Shown piece after piece: positions 16,232 to 26,231 of a DNA stretch of 40,792 bases. Numbering within the stretch: the stretch's first letter is position 1; every line of letters begins with the position of its first letter. The DNA lies in contig JAISCL010000193.1 in the NCBI GenBank assembly GCA_031265585.1, positions 1 to 40,792 of the forward strand, read 5' to 3'. The position numbers and the translations under genes were made by a program. Below the pieces are notes generated by a model. That model worked only from the letters and a program-made list of their open reading frames with translations, searched no databases and was not told the origin of the DNA. The DNA is from Tannerella sp. GTDB lineage: Bacteria > Bacteroidota > Bacteroidia > Bacteroidales > Tannerellaceae.

Positions 16232-19090
16232 TCAATTGCTGGGGGACATTACTACTTCGATTTCGTTGCCCTGATTCAGGAATTTTTTGAGGAATGATTG
16301 GATATCGTTTGCTGTTATGTTATCCAGTATCCGGTTGTAGTCTGTGTGCATGTCGAAATTGCGGTAATAATAGGTGTCTATGACGTCGAGCCAGTAGTTG
16401 TTTTCCTGCATGATCTCGGCGCGGCCTTTCAGGATGCCGTCGCGACTTTTCTTCAGGTCGCTTTCACGGGGGCCTTCTTCCGCTATGCGCGCAAGTTCGG
16501 ATTTGACGATCCGGATGATGTCCTCCTGCCTGTCCGGGTCGGTGTCGAAATAGATCTGGATCGACGTGCGTCCTTCGGGGAAGTCATACAGTCCGGCGGA
16601 AACCTGGATGCTGTAGGATGCGCTCTCGTCTTCACGCACTTTTTCCATGTAGACCAGGTCAAGGATGTTGCTCAGCAGCTGTACCGTCACGGCGTTTTTC
16701 AGGTTGTAGGGCATCGTTCCCGTATACATAAGCCCTACGGCCGATTTGGGCGTCTCCAGTTCGCGGGAGAAACGGCACGTCACTTTCCCCTTGCGGAAGA
16801 GCGTCACCTGGCTTTCATCCGCCTTTTCTTTGCGGTTCAGGGAGGGCAGCGCCGCCAGATACTGCTCCAGCAGGGGACGCAGGGAATCCATCTCAACATT
16901 GCCCACAAACGTGAACACAAAATCGGATGCATCGGCATACCGCTCCTTATACATTTCGATCATGCGGTAATAATCAATCTCGTCGAAGTCCGACGATTTC
17001 AGGCGGCTGTTGCGGGGGTTGTAATTGTAGGCCACTTCGGTCAGCGAATCGCTGAAAGCCGTCATCGGATTCAGGTTCCGGTTATCCAGCTGCATTTTGA
17101 TACGTTCTTCGAACGAGGCATACGCTTCGTCGTCGGTACGCATGCCCGTAAACTGCAGGTAGATCAGTTCAAACAGGGTTTTCAGATCGGACGGCGAAGC
17201 GGTGCCGTTGATATTTTCGGTTGCAGCGCCCAGGCCGGCGCTGCAGGACACGTTCTTGCCGGCTTTCGCTTTCTGCAGGCCGGTAGCGCTGAAGTCGCCG
17301 AGACCGCCCAGCATAATGGCATTATTAATCACTTTCAAGTTTCCGATGTCCTTTTCGTCCTTAAACAGTGAAGTGCCTCCCGGGCTGGTTGCCGTCACTA
17401 TGATCTGGTCTTCTTTCAACTTCGTTTGCTTCACGACAGCGCGCACCCCGTTACTCAGCGTATAGACTGTCACACCGAACAGGGGATCTTCCTTTTCGTC
17501 CGTAATCTTTCCGCGTGCGGGCAATTCCGGGAGGAGGATTTTACTTACTTCTTCCTCCTCGTTGGCGCTGACGCCGGCCCCGTATGCCTCACGGAACAGA
17601 TTCAGCAGTTCCATTTCCGAAGGATATACAAGATCTTCCTTATCCGGCCCGAAAAGGCTTATCACCACGTTATGCTCCGGATTCTCCCCGTCAAATAAGC
17701 CGGCCACATACCCGTTAATGCCTTCCAGCGGGAATCCGGGGGCTATGTTTTTTATCAGTTCATATTCCACTTCTATGCCCGGTACACTTTCGCCTTCCGT
17801 AAAATTACGGACATATTCTTCGGCGAACGAGCTGTTCTGCTGCTTGTCACGGTCTTTGTATGCCGATTCATACGATTTAAGGATATTATCCCGGGCGCGC
17901 TCATATTCGGCCTGCGTAAAGCCAAACTTCCGGGCGCGCTCCGTTTCCGCCACCAGGGCCTTCATGGCACGCTCCAGTTCGCCCGGCTTAACGACTGCCG
18001 TCGAAGTCCACGCATCCTTTGTCCGGGATACAAAATAATCGCCGTCGTCGGCATAAGCGGCTATAAAAGGAGGATCCGGTTTCTGGACAATTTCCGAAAA
18101 CCGCTCACTCATGACCAGCGAGATTACCGACTGCGAATAGCCGGTAATCACATCGGCGATCGTCCCCTTCAGCGCAAGGGGCAGTTTCTCGTGCTTGTAA
18201 TAGATACTCAAGATGGTATTCGTCATCTCCCTGTCCCTGGCAATCGAAACAAGCGGCAGGCTGTTGTCCGGAACCGGCTCCAGTTCCCGCGGTTCGGGAT
18301 TCACAGGAGCCGGAATGCCGGAAAGCGTCTTCTTCACTTTCGCTTCCACCTGATCGACATCAATATCCCCCGCAATAATGACCGCCTGCAGATCCGGACG
18401 GTACCATTTCCTGTAATAAACCCTTAATTCATCCCCTTTAAAACTGTTGATAATATCAATGTTCCCGATCGGCAGCCGCGTCCCGTACCTGCTTCCGGGA
18501 AACATACCGGGCAACTGCTGCTCCCACAGCCGCGACTGTGCCGTACGGTGCATACGCCATTCTTCACGGATCACGCCCCGTTCCTTCTCTATCGCATCAT
18601 CCTCCAGCAAAAGGAACGACGACCAGTCATGCAGGATAAACAGGCACGAATCAATGATCCCCTCGCGTGTCACCGGGACATTCATCAGCATATAGACCGT
18701 TTCGTCAAAACTCGTATAGGCATTCAGGTTTTCACCCGACTGCATGCCGATGCTTTCCGTATAATCCTGTATCCCCTTTTTGGAGGGGAAATGCTTCGAA
18801 CCGTTGAACGCCATGTGCTCAAGGAAATGAGCCAGCCCCCGCTGATTTTCCTCCTCCTGCATGGAACCTACATTGTGAACAATGTAAAACTCCGCCCGTT
18901 CCGCGGGCAGTTCGTTATGACGGATATAGTAGGTCAATCCATTGTCCAGCTTGCCGTAACGGAGTTTCGGATCCATGATTAGCTTCTCCATTTTCGCACC
19001 CCGGGATTCCTCCTGGGCAAAAATATTTGTAACAAAGCATAGCAGGCATACTGCGATACATGCTTTCCCCGCTGATAAAAATCTGTTCAT
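16232..19090 (-). CDS. Large M16-family zinc metalloprotease (insulinase/pitrilysin type)
   Basis: A 952-residue exported protease. A signal peptide (residues 1-25, ending NIFAQ) is followed by the active-site half with the inverted zinc motif H88-F-L-E91-H92 (GLAHFLEHMAFNGSKH), and a downstream glutamate in the AIEKERGVIREEW region (about 168) as third ligand. The second, inactive half (from about residue 510, GVTVYTLSNGVRAVVKQTKL) repeats the fold, as in other two-repeat M16 enzymes. Family role: degradation of peptides held inside a clam-shell chamber. The periplasmic location follows from the signal peptide. It is monocistronic, with a -7 box at 19132-19139, and converges on the palindrome cluster. 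Confidence 0.93.
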   Translation of the reverse strand: MNRFLSAGKACIAVCLLCFVTNIFAQEESRGAKMEKLIMDPKLRYGKLDNGLTYYIRHNELPAERAEFYIVHNVGSMQEEENQRGLAHFLEHMAFNGSKHFPSKKGIQDYTESIGMQSGENLNAYTSFDETVYMLMNVPVTREGIIDSCLFILHDWSSFLLLEDDAIEKERGVIREEWRMHRTAQSRLWEQQLPGMFPGSRYGTRLPIGNIDIINSFKGDELRVYYRKWYRPDLQAVIIAGDIDVDQVEAKVKKTLSGIPAPVNPEPRELEPVPDNSLPLVSIARDREMTNTILSIYYKHEKLPLALKGTIADVITGYSQSVISLVMSERFSEIVQKPDPPFIAAYADDGDYFVSRTKDAWTSTAVVKPGELERAMKALVAETERARKFGFTQAEYERARDNILKSYESAYKDRDKQQNSSFAEEYVRNFTEGESVPGIEVEYELIKNIAPGFPLEGINGYVAGLFDGENPEHNVVISLFGPDKEDLVYPSEMELLNLFREAYGAGVSANEEEEVSKILLPELPARGKITDEKEDPLFGVTVYTLSNGVRAVVKQTKLKEDQIIVTATSPGGTSLFKDEKDIGNLKVINNAIMLGGLGDFSATGLQKAKAGKNVSCSAGLGAATENINGTASPSDLKTLFELIYLQFTGMRTDDEAYASFEERIKMQLDNRNLNPMTAFSDSLTEVAYNYNPRNSRLKSSDFDEIDYYRMIEMYKERYADASDFVFTFVGNVEMDSLRPLLEQYLAALPSLNRKEKADESQVTLFRKGKVTCRFSRELETPKSAVGLMYTGTMPYNLKNAVTVQLLSNILDLVYMEKVREDESASYSIQVSAGLYDFPEGRTSIQIYFDTDPDRQEDIIRIVKSELARIAEEGPRESDLKKSRDGILKGRAEIMQENNYWLDVIDTYYYRNFDMHTDYNRILDNITANDIQSFLKKFLNQGNEIEVVMSPSN

Positions 19091-19131
19091 AGCTTTCTAT
19101 TTTATAACTGATTCTGTACTGTTTCAGGCGG

Positions 19132-19139
19132 CAAATGTA
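19132..19139 (-). promoter_or_regulatory. -7 box (TACATTTG) of the M16 protease gene
   Basis: Exact TAnnTTTG on the minus strand, 41 bp before ATG19090. No TTTG at the expected -33 distance. Confidence 0.5.
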
Positions 19140-19192
19140 CAGGATATTTTTCAAAAAGAGCCGTCCCTAATACCTTTTATTAAAAAATATCA

Positions 19193-19200
19193 TAACTTTG
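19193..19200 (+). promoter_or_regulatory. -7 box (TAACTTTG) of the PBP4-type gene
   Basis: Exact TAnnTTTG ending 17 bp before ATG19218, so the leader would be only about ten bases. It lies in the 127-bp divergent region shared with the M16 gene. Confidence 0.5.
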
Positions 19201-19217
19201 CAACCCGCAAAATATAG

Positions 19218-20663
19218 ATGAGAATGATTTTTACACTACTTGCCGGCCTCCTGTCCCTCCTTCCGGGAAAAGCGCAGACCCATCCGGCTATGCAACGGTT
19301 CCTCGACGCTTCGTATATGCAGGGGGCATCGGTTTCCATCATGATTAAAAACGTCGGTGACGGATCTGTCCTGTACAGCTACGATGCCGACCGGGAAGTC
19401 ATACCCGCCTCCGTGCTGAAGGCCGTGACGACGGCAACCGCCCTTGAAATACTGGGCGAAAACTTCCGGTACGAAACAGCCATCCTGTATGACGGACACA
19501 TACAGGGCCGTATCCTGGACGGGAATATTTACATCCGAGGAAGCGGCGACCCGACCCTCGGCTCATCCGACATGGGGCCGGACCGGGATAAAATAATCCG
19601 CGAATGGATTACAGCTATCAAGAATACCGGGATAAAAGAAATAACCGGCAGCGTGATCGCCGACGAAAGCATCTTTGACACGGAAGGTATTTCGATGAAA
19701 TGGCTGCGCGAAGACCTCGGCAGCTACTACGGACAGGGATGTTACGGACTGAATATTTATGACAACCGTTACTCGCTGTTCCTTCATACCGGCGAAGCGG
19801 ACAGCCGGCCCGGCATCGAAAGAAGTGACCCGGATATGTCCTCTGTATCTTTCCACAATTATCTGAAGACTAAAAATATCGCCGGAGACAGCACCTATAT
19901 CGTAGGTTTCCCCTACGCGAACGAACGCTATCTGTACGGTGTGGTTCCAGCCAACCGCTCCGAATATAAATTGAGCGGCGATATTCCCGACCCGGCCTTA
20001 TTTCTTTCCGGATACCTGACGGAATTACTGGAAAAGGAAAATATAAAGATAACCCAGGCGCCTTCCTGTCACCGCATCCTGTCGCAGGAAGGAAAATGGA
20101 ACCGGAAAGACCGGAAAATGATCATCGCCACCTATTCGCCCCCGCTGAAAGAGCTGGTACGTATCACAAACCATATAAGCAACAACCTTTATGCCGATGC
20201 TCTGCTGAAGACAGTCGGGTTAAAATATAAACAGGATGAGCTGCTGTCCTCTTTTGATAGAGGCGTAAAATCAGTATCCGAGCACTGGGAAGGCAAAGGC
20301 CTGAAAACCTCTTCCCTGTGTATGTTCGACGGTAGCGGATTAGCTCTCACGGATAAAATAACGGCCCGTTTCCTCTGCGATTTGTTATCCTATATGGCGA
20401 CTCAATCCGGCGTATCCAAAACATTTGTGGAGTCCTTGCCGCGCGCCGGGATGGAAGGCACGGTAAAAAATACACTTGGGGGAAGTTCCCTGCAAGGCAA
20501 AGCACGCCTGAAAAGCGGCAGCATGAGCCGTGTACGCAGCTATGCGGGATATGTTACAGCAGAAAACAAACAATATGCCGTAGCGATCCTGATCAATAAC
20601 TTTTCCTGCAAACAAAGCCGGATAAAAATCGATATAGAACAATTATTGTTATCTTTGTTTTAA
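19218..20663 (+). CDS. dacB: D-alanyl-D-alanine carboxypeptidase/endopeptidase, PBP4 type (peptidase family S13)
   Basis: A 481-residue secreted penicillin-binding protein that trims or cleaves peptidoglycan cross-links. A short signal peptide (MIFTLLAGLLSLLPGKAQ) is followed by the three active-site motifs of the S13 family: S65-V-L-K68 (VIPASVLKAVT), S-N-N near residue 321 (HISNNLYAD) and K-S-G near residue 432 (LKSGSMSRVRSYAGYV). The family segment GSGDPTLGS is also present, and the long insertion between the first two motifs is typical of PBP4. It is periplasmic. ATG19218 and ATG19224 are both possible starts. It is followed 44 bp later by a separately promoted operon. Confidence 0.92.
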   Translation: MRMIFTLLAGLLSLLPGKAQTHPAMQRFLDASYMQGASVSIMIKNVGDGSVLYSYDADREVIPASVLKAVTTATALEILGENFRYETAILYDGHIQGRILDGNIYIRGSGDPTLGSSDMGPDRDKIIREWITAIKNTGIKEITGSVIADESIFDTEGISMKWLREDLGSYYGQGCYGLNIYDNRYSLFLHTGEADSRPGIERSDPDMSSVSFHNYLKTKNIAGDSTYIVGFPYANERYLYGVVPANRSEYKLSGDIPDPALFLSGYLTELLEKENIKITQAPSCHRILSQEGKWNRKDRKMIIATYSPPLKELVRITNHISNNLYADALLKTVGLKYKQDELLSSFDRGVKSVSEHWEGKGLKTSSLCMFDGSGLALTDKITARFLCDLLSYMATQSGVSKTFVESLPRAGMEGTVKNTLGGSSLQGKARLKSGSMSRVRSYAGYVTAENKQYAVAILINNFSCKQSRIKIDIEQLLLSLF

Positions 20664-20684
20664 CCGTAAATTTTAATACCTTTG
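20654..20684 (+). promoter_or_regulatory. Promoter of the GNAT-parE-coaD-protease operon (-33 TTTG, -7 TACCTTTG)
   Basis: TTTG at 20654-20657, a 19-bp spacer and TACCTTTG at 20677-20684, placed 23 bp before ATG20708: a full match to the Bacteroides promoter pattern. The -33 box overlaps the last codons of the PBP4-type gene. Confidence 0.7.
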
Positions 20685-20707
20685 CCGACTAAATCAGAAT
20701 ACGACTA

Positions 20708-21835
20708 ATGAACCTTGAAATTAAAGAAGTAAAAACAAAGAGAGAACTCCGGAAGTTCATCAAATTCAATATCGAATTATATAAAGGTAATCCATACCAT
20801 GTTCCGACTCTTATAGACGAAGAGATGATGACCTTGTCCAAAGATAAAAACCCTTCCTTTGAAGATTGCGAAGCGGTTTATTACCTCGCCTATAAAAACG
20901 GGAAAATAGCCGGACGCATCGCCGGGATCATCGTGCACAGAAGCAATGCGATATGGAAACAAAAGCATGCACGCTTCGGTTTCGTTGATTTTATAGACGA
21001 TGACGAAGTTGTGGACGCCCTGTTTGATGCCGTCACCGTGTGGGCGAAGGGAAAAGGAATGACGGCGCTGCACGGGCCGCTGGGCTTTACGGATCTGGAT
21101 CATGAAGGGATGCTCATCGAAGGTTTCGACCTGCCGGGAACCATGGCGACCATCTACAACTATCCGTACTACCCCGAACAGATGGCGCGCATCGGATTTA
21201 GAAAAGACCAGGACTGGAAAGAGTATAAAATATACATCCCCGAAGGCGTCCCCGAAAAACATCAGCGTATCGGGAATATTGTAAAGCAAAAATACGGCCT
21301 GAAAGTGATGAAATTCAAAAAGCGCAAGGAGATATGGCCGTATGCGGACAAAATATTTAAAACATTAAACGAGGCATATGCTTCTTTATACGGATTCACG
21401 CCGTTAACCCAGAAACAGATTGAATATTATGTAAACATGTATATCCCGATGTTGCGGCTCAATCTGATCACCATTATTGTCCGCGAATCGGACGACGCGG
21501 TGGCAGGTTTCGGTATCACCCTTCCCAACCTGACGGACGCCATGCGGAAAGCGAAAGGCTCCTTATTACCTTTCGGTTTCATACACCTGCTTAAAGCTTT
21601 ATATTTTAAACCCAAAGTCGTGGACTTATACCTTATAGGCGTACTTCCGGAATACCGGAGCAAAGGGGTCAATACATTATTATTTAACGACCTCATTCCC
21701 GAATATATCCGCCTGGGCACGGAATACGCCGAAAGTAATCCCGAACTGGAAACCAATAACGCGGTTCAGGCGCAATGGGTTTATTTTAAACGGGAACATC
21801 ACAAAACAAGAAGAGCATTTATAAAACAAATTTGA
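20708..21835 (+). CDS. GNAT-like acyltransferase-fold protein of unknown substrate
   Basis: A 375-residue soluble protein. The C-terminal half shows an acyl-CoA N-acyltransferase pattern: [23 protein letters not shown] (residues about 299-321) has the beta4/alpha3 arrangement with a degenerate pyrophosphate-binding Q/RxxGxG loop. The N-terminal half has a related segment ([22 protein letters not shown]), so it may be a tandem GNAT fold. I know close relatives only as conserved uncharacterised Bacteroidota proteins, and no substrate can be proposed. It is the first gene of an operon, one base before parE, which ties its expression to topoisomerase IV and CoA synthesis. No signal peptide or membrane segment is present. 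Confidence 0.75.
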   Translation: MNLEIKEVKTKRELRKFIKFNIELYKGNPYHVPTLIDEEMMTLSKDKNPSFEDCEAVYYLAYKNGKIAGRIAGIIVHRSNAIWKQKHARFGFVDFIDDDEVVDALFDAVTVWAKGKGMTALHGPLGFTDLDHEGMLIEGFDLPGTMATIYNYPYYPEQMARIGFRKDQDWKEYKIYIPEGVPEKHQRIGNIVKQKYGLKVMKFKKRKEIWPYADKIFKTLNEAYASLYGFTPLTQKQIEYYVNMYIPMLRLNLITIIVRESDDAVAGFGITLPNLTDAMRKAKGSLLPFGFIHLLKALYFKPKVVDLYLIGVLPEYRSKGVNTLLFNDLIPEYIRLGTEYAESNPELETNNAVQAQWVYFKREHHKTRRAFIKQI

Positions 21836-21836
21836 T

Positions 21837-23705
21837 ATGGACGATTTTTCTAAAATTCAACGGGACGATACGGTTTCATACGATGATAAAGAGGTAATCA
21901 CCCTTGAATGGAACGAACACATACGCCGGCGCCCGGGTATGTATATCGGAAAACTGGGTAACGGCGCTTTTGCAGACGACGGGATTTATGTTCTTTTAAA
22001 AGAGGTACTGGATAATTCCATCGACGAATATATGATGGGATTCGGAAAAACCATCTCTGTCAGGGTGAAAGAAGGCACCGTCACGGTACGCGATTACGGG
22101 CGCGGCGTCCCCCTGACAAAAGTAAAGGATGTATCGAGTAAAATGAATACCGGTGCAAAATATGACAGCAAGGCATTTAAAAAATCAGTCGGACTCAATG
22201 GAGTCGGTCTGAAAGCCGTGAACGCACTCAGCAGTTATTTCCTGATTGAAAGTGTACGTGATAAGGAAGCTAAAAAAGTAGAATACGAAAAAGCAAATAT
22301 TATCAATGACCCGGAAATTACGCCGTCAAAGGAAAGGAACGGCACGCTCATCTCCTTTACGCCCGACAGCGAAATATTTCCGGATTACGAATACAAAGAT
22401 GAATTTATTGAAAACCTCCTCAAAAACTATGTATTCCTGAATACGGGCCTTACCATCAACTTTAACGGCAAAAACTTTTATTCGGAAAACGGACTGGCTG
22501 ACCTGTTGAATGAAACAATGATCTCCGAGCCGCTCTACCCCATCATCCATCTGAAAGGCGATGACATAGAAGTAGTCATTACCCACAGTAACCAGTACGG
22601 GGAAGAATATTACTCTTTTGTAAACGGACAGCATACGACGCAGGGAGGGACACACCTTACGGCATTTCGCGAATCCCTGGGCCGTACCGTCAAGGAATAT
22701 TACAATAAGAATTTCGAGTATGCCGATATCCGCGCCGGCATTATCGCCGCCATCAGCATAAAAGTGGAGGAACCCGTATTTGAAAGCCAGACAAAAACAA
22801 AACTCGGCTCAAAGGATATGGGTCCGGAAGGCCCTTCCATCGGTAAATTCATCGGCGATTTCATAAAAAAGGAACTGGATAACTATCTGCACAAATACCC
22901 GGAAACATCCGATATACTCCTCAAAAAAATAGTGGAATCGGAAAAGGAACGTAAAGCCATTGCCGGAGTGACCAAACTGGCACGCGAACGCGCTAAAAAA
23001 GCAAGTATCAATAACCGGAAACTGCGCGACTGTCGCACGCACCTGAATGATTACAAAAATAACGATAAGGAAAAATCGTGCATTTTCATCACGGAAGGCG
23101 ATTCGGCAAGCGGCTCCATCACCAAAAGCCGGAACCCGAACCTGCAGGCCGTCTTCAGTCTGCGCGGAAAGCCCCTGAACAGCTACGGACTCACCAAGAA
23201 AATAGTCTATGAAAACGAAGAATTTAACCTCCTCCAAGCGGCCCTGAATATTGAGGACGGACTGGAAGGACTGCGCTATAATAAAGTGATCATAGCAACG
23301 GATGCGGACGTCGACGGCATGCACATCCGCCTGTTGCTGATCACCTTCTTCCTGCAGTTTTTCCCCGACCTGATAAAGAAAAATCATGTATATATCCTGC
23401 AGACGCCCCTGTTCCGCGTAAGGAACAGACAGAAAACATTTTACTGCTATACGGAAGACGAGAGACTGAAAGCCATCAAAGAGCTGGGTAAAAATCCGGA
23501 AATAACACGGTTTAAAGGGCTTGGTGAAATATCTCCCGATGAATTCAGGCATTTCATCGGCCAGGACATACGCCTCGACCTGGTTAAAATGAAAAAGGAA
23601 GACCTGATAAAAGAAATGCTTGCCTTTTATATGGGCAAAAATACGGCTGACAGGCAAAATTTCATCATCGACAACCTCGTAGTAGAAGAAGATTTAACAA
23701 ACTAA
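21837..23705 (+). CDS. parE: DNA topoisomerase IV subunit B (type IIA ATPase subunit)
   Basis: A 622-residue type IIA topoisomerase B subunit. The GHKL ATPase domain has [10 protein letters not shown] (Mg-binding Asn), DYGRGVPL and the [13 protein letters not shown] lid. The transducer domain includes the QTKTKLGS region with its conserved lysine. The TOPRIM domain has EGDSASGS near residue 418 and DADVDGMHI near residue 487, which supply the catalytic Glu and Asp cluster. Length and the [11 protein letters not shown] opening fit ParE/GyrB. ParE is preferred over GyrB because the neighbours coaD and the S41 protease follow parE in related genomes as I recall. The protein pairs with ParC, which is not in this window. 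It decatenates daughter chromosomes. Confidence 0.88.
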   Translation: MDDFSKIQRDDTVSYDDKEVITLEWNEHIRRRPGMYIGKLGNGAFADDGIYVLLKEVLDNSIDEYMMGFGKTISVRVKEGTVTVRDYGRGVPLTKVKDVSSKMNTGAKYDSKAFKKSVGLNGVGLKAVNALSSYFLIESVRDKEAKKVEYEKANIINDPEITPSKERNGTLISFTPDSEIFPDYEYKDEFIENLLKNYVFLNTGLTINFNGKNFYSENGLADLLNETMISEPLYPIIHLKGDDIEVVITHSNQYGEEYYSFVNGQHTTQGGTHLTAFRESLGRTVKEYYNKNFEYADIRAGIIAAISIKVEEPVFESQTKTKLGSKDMGPEGPSIGKFIGDFIKKELDNYLHKYPETSDILLKKIVESEKERKAIAGVTKLARERAKKASINNRKLRDCRTHLNDYKNNDKEKSCIFITEGDSASGSITKSRNPNLQAVFSLRGKPLNSYGLTKKIVYENEEFNLLQAALNIEDGLEGLRYNKVIIATDADVDGMHIRLLLITFFLQFFPDLIKKNHVYILQTPLFRVRNRQKTFYCYTEDERLKAIKELGKNPEITRFKGLGEISPDEFRHFIGQDIRLDLVKMKKEDLIKEMLAFYMGKNTADRQNFIIDNLVVEEDLTN

Positions 23706-23718
23706 ACAGCGTCTGCAA

Positions 23719-24168
23719 ATGAAAAAAAGAGCCCTGTTCTCAGGCACCTTCGATCCCTTTACGGTTGGCCATTATGCACTGATCAAAAGAGCCTTGTGTT
23801 TTACTGGCGAAATAGTGATCGCGATCGGGGTGAATTACGAAAAAAAAACGGTTTACCCGCTGGAAGAACGCCTTTGCATGATCCGGAAAATTTACACAAA
23901 AGAACCGCGTGTCAGCGTCATGTCCTACGATATGCTTACGGTGGATTTTGCCGGAGAAATAAAGGCCGACTTCCTGCTACGCGGCGTCAGGAATATCCAT
24001 GACTTTGAATTTGAAAAAAACCTGGCGGACATAAACCGTAAACTGGCCGGTATGGAGACTGTGATCCTTATTTCCGAACCCGAATATGAACATGTAAGTT
24101 CAAGCCTCGTACGCGAGCTTATTCATTATAAAAAAGATATCATCCATTTAATCCCTGTAACAACATGA
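23719..24168 (+). CDS. coaD: Pantetheine-phosphate adenylyltransferase
   Basis: A 149-residue cytoplasmic enzyme that transfers AMP from ATP to 4'-phosphopantetheine, giving dephospho-CoA. The nucleotidyltransferase signature is present: SGTFDPFTVGH (residues 8-18, with the T/HxGH motif) and the C-terminal SSSLVREL segment equivalent to ISSTxVR. RGVRNIHDFEFEKNLADINRKL is the substrate-loop region. Normal family length is about 160. It starts 13 bp after parE, and its stop overlaps the start of the protease gene (ATGA at 24165-24168), so translational coupling is likely. Confidence 0.96.
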   Translation: MKKRALFSGTFDPFTVGHYALIKRALCFTGEIVIAIGVNYEKKTVYPLEERLCMIRKIYTKEPRVSVMSYDMLTVDFAGEIKADFLLRGVRNIHDFEFEKNLADINRKLAGMETVILISEPEYEHVSSSLVRELIHYKKDIIHLIPVTT

Positions 24169-25766
24169 AAAAAATCCTGTTTACTACCGTTCTCTCCGTA
24201 TTTGCATTTATCTTTACAAATGCTCAAACCCAGGAAGAAAAAAACAGTGCACTCAAATTAATAAATGCATTTTCTTCCATATCAAACCTGTATGTAGATG
24301 GAACAAGCAATGTAAAAATAGTGGAAGATGCCATCAAAGGCATGCTGACGGAGCTGGATCCCCACTCTTCCTATACGAATGCGGAAGAAACGCGGAAAAT
24401 GAACGAACCGCTGGAAGCCAATTTCGATGGCATAGGCATCCAGTTTAACATGCTTACCGATACCCTCTATGTCGTCCAGGTTATTTCCGGAGGCCCTTCC
24501 GAAAAAGTAGGCCTGGTCGCGGGAGACCGCATCATAATGGTGGACGATTCCCTCATTGCAGGCGTTAAAATGAACAATACCGACGTGATAAAAATGATCC
24601 GCGGCGAAAAAGGAACGGAAGTGCGCGTGAAAGTAAAACGCGGCTCCCTGCCCGATTTGCTGGAATTTAAAATTATACGGGACAGGATCCCCGTCTTCAG
24701 CCTGGATGCGGCATATATGGCCGATAAAAAAACAGGATATATCCGCCTGAGCCGCTTTGCCGCTTCTACGGTAGAAGAATTTGAAAAGGCATTTCTCGAT
24801 CTTAAAAAGAAAGGGATGCAAAACCTGATCCTGGACCTGCAGGGAAACGGGGGAGGCTATCTCAACACGGCTTTTGTCCTGTCGGATGAATTTCTCGACA
24901 GAGATAAGCTGATCGTTTATACGGAAGGCCACCGACAGCCGCGCTCGGACGCGAACGCTACCGGAAGGGGCGTGTTTGAAAACGGGAAACTGATCATCCT
25001 GGTAGACGAATATTCGGCTTCCGCCAGCGAAATCGTGTCGGGCGCCGTACAGGACTGGGACCGGGGCGTCATCGTCGGACGCCGTACATTCGGCAAGGGA
25101 CTCGTACAGCGACCGATCGTATTGCCCGACAGCTCCATGATCCGGCTTACCACCGCAAGATATTACACGCCAAGCGGACGGAATATCCAGAAACCTTACG
25201 AAACAGGCAATCCGGAAGCCTACAGCCATGAACTGGCAGGCCGCTATAACAGTGGAGAACTGATGCACGCAGACAGCATCCACTTCCCCGATTCACTGAA
25301 ATACAGCACGCTTGTCTCCAAACGCACGGTATACGGCGGCGGAGGCATTATGCCGGATGTATTTATCCCGTTAGATTCTACCCGCAGCACGGATTATCAT
25401 TCCAAATTAGTACGCTATAACATCATATCCCGCGTAATCATGAACTATATGGACAGGCGCCGGACGGAACTGGGCAAAAAATATCCGAATATCCATACAT
25501 ACAGGGAAAAATTTACCATAACAGAAGATCTGCTGCAGGAACTGCAGGCCATGGCGAAGGAAGAAAAAATAGAATTTAACGAAGAGCAGTATAACAGATC
25601 CAAAGAACTCATCTCACTCCAGCTAAAAGCGCTCATTGCCAACGATTTATTCGAAGAGGGCGACTATTTTCAAATAATCAACGACAAAAACGACAGCTAT
25701 CAGGAAGCGCTCAAAATAATAAACGACGACGACCGCTACCATAAAATCCTGGCAGGCAACCATTGA
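24165..25766 (+). CDS. C-terminal-processing serine protease, family S41 (CtpA/Prc-like)
   Basis: A 533-residue periplasmic protease. A signal peptide (FTTVLSVFAFIFTNAQ) comes first. A PDZ domain at about residues 85-170 (GIGIQFNMLTDTLYVVQVISGGPSEKVGLVAGDRI) binds substrate C-termini. The S41 core (about 185-370) has the LDLQGNGGG strand, the Ser in DEYSASASEI and the Lys in RRTFGKGLVQ, forming a Ser-Lys dyad. The C-terminal 130 residues are helical and charged. CtpA-like enzymes remove C-terminal tails or degrade envelope proteins. It is the last gene of the parE operon, and hairpins follow at 25772-25801. Confidence 0.93.
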   Translation: MKKILFTTVLSVFAFIFTNAQTQEEKNSALKLINAFSSISNLYVDGTSNVKIVEDAIKGMLTELDPHSSYTNAEETRKMNEPLEANFDGIGIQFNMLTDTLYVVQVISGGPSEKVGLVAGDRIIMVDDSLIAGVKMNNTDVIKMIRGEKGTEVRVKVKRGSLPDLLEFKIIRDRIPVFSLDAAYMADKKTGYIRLSRFAASTVEEFEKAFLDLKKKGMQNLILDLQGNGGGYLNTAFVLSDEFLDRDKLIVYTEGHRQPRSDANATGRGVFENGKLIILVDEYSASASEIVSGAVQDWDRGVIVGRRTFGKGLVQRPIVLPDSSMIRLTTARYYTPSGRNIQKPYETGNPEAYSHELAGRYNSGELMHADSIHFPDSLKYSTLVSKRTVYGGGGIMPDVFIPLDSTRSTDYHSKLVRYNIISRVIMNYMDRRRTELGKKYPNIHTYREKFTITEDLLQELQAMAKEEKIEFNEEQYNRSKELISLQLKALIANDLFEEGDYFQIINDKNDSYQEALKIINDDDRYHKILAGNH

Positions 25767-25771
25767 CCGGC

Positions 25772-25801
25772 CAGGATCAAAAATCCTGTCGAAATGACAG
25801 G
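25772..25801 (+). other. Two overlapping, mutually exclusive small hairpins after the parE operon
   Basis: CAGGAT (25772-25777) pairs with ATCCTG (25783-25788), while CCTGTC (25785-25790) pairs with GACAGG (25796-25801) over a 5-nt loop. They share bases and cannot form together. No T-run follows, so terminator function is unproven. Confidence 0.35.
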
Positions 25802-26207
25802 TCGGCAGAAAATAGCATGTTAAAAAAGAAGATTTACAGGTATAATTCCGCCTTCGGGGTCTCTTTCAAACCGGTACTTCATTTGTTTACCGGATAAAAA
25901 AGACTTGCTATCACATTCCGTTTGCGGCACAGGGTAACGCGATTGAAAAACAGCGCCGTTTTTTCATACTCATTTTCTGAAAACAGCCAAAATATAATTT
26001 GTATTTGCGTGTAAACCAAATATGTCAAAGAACGTGTTGTGTGTATGTGCGTGTAGAGGGTGTGTCAAAAGTGTCGCATCCTCTTTTTCTGTTGGAAGTA
26101 CCTCATGCGACATTTAGAAATACAAACATAAAAATAATGTTTTGTTCACACGATGGTTTTAATGGACATTTTGGGATTATTTTTTTCTCTATTTTAAAAG
26201 AAATGGA
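25802..26207. other. Gene-free mosaic intergenic stretch
   Basis: About 400 bp without a convincing gene. It contains a CCGGTA/TACCGG hairpin at 25871-25893, a GT-rich stretch at 26036-26065, and a segment beginning GAGGGTGTGTCAAAAG (26056-26071) that looks like the end of an insertion sequence. The small open frame at 25999-26235 has no recognisable product and overlaps the promoter and start of the next gene. Confidence 0.5.
26056..26112. mobile_element. Possible insertion-sequence end or MITE-like remnant
   Basis: The sequence GAGGGTGTGTCAAAAGTGTC resembles terminal sequences of transposases that end in GRGTGTGTCAAAA. Next to it is an 8-bp inverted repeat, TGTCGCAT (26072-26079) and ATGCGACA (26105-26112). 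There is no transposase and I see no second matching end in the window, so this is a low-confidence remnant. Confidence 0.25.
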
Positions 26208-26215
26208 TAACTTTG
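26208..26215 (+). promoter_or_regulatory. -7 box (TAACTTTG) of the AAA-ATPase gene
   Basis: Exact TAnnTTTG ending 16 bp before ATG26232. The expected -33 position has a T-run but no TTTG. Confidence 0.5.
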
Positions 26216-26231
26216 CGACAAAATTACAGCA

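Noticed and set aside
16100-16297. 65-codon frame in the lipoprotein/M16 gap
   Set aside because: It runs through the second palindrome copy and into the 3' end of the protease gene, with no sign of being a gene.
16298-17371. Open frame of 357 codons antisense to the M16 protease gene
   Set aside because: It lies wholly opposite a well-supported protease gene, its translation is rich in repeated V/F/H/R, and it has no domain. It is a by-product of codon bias.
22809-23657. 282-codon frame antisense to parE
   Set aside because: It overlaps the TOPRIM-coding region of parE, which is strongly conserved on the plus strand.
24282-25283. 333-codon frame antisense to the S41 protease
   Set aside because: Opposite a gene with complete PDZ and S41 motifs; its composition is unlike a real protein.
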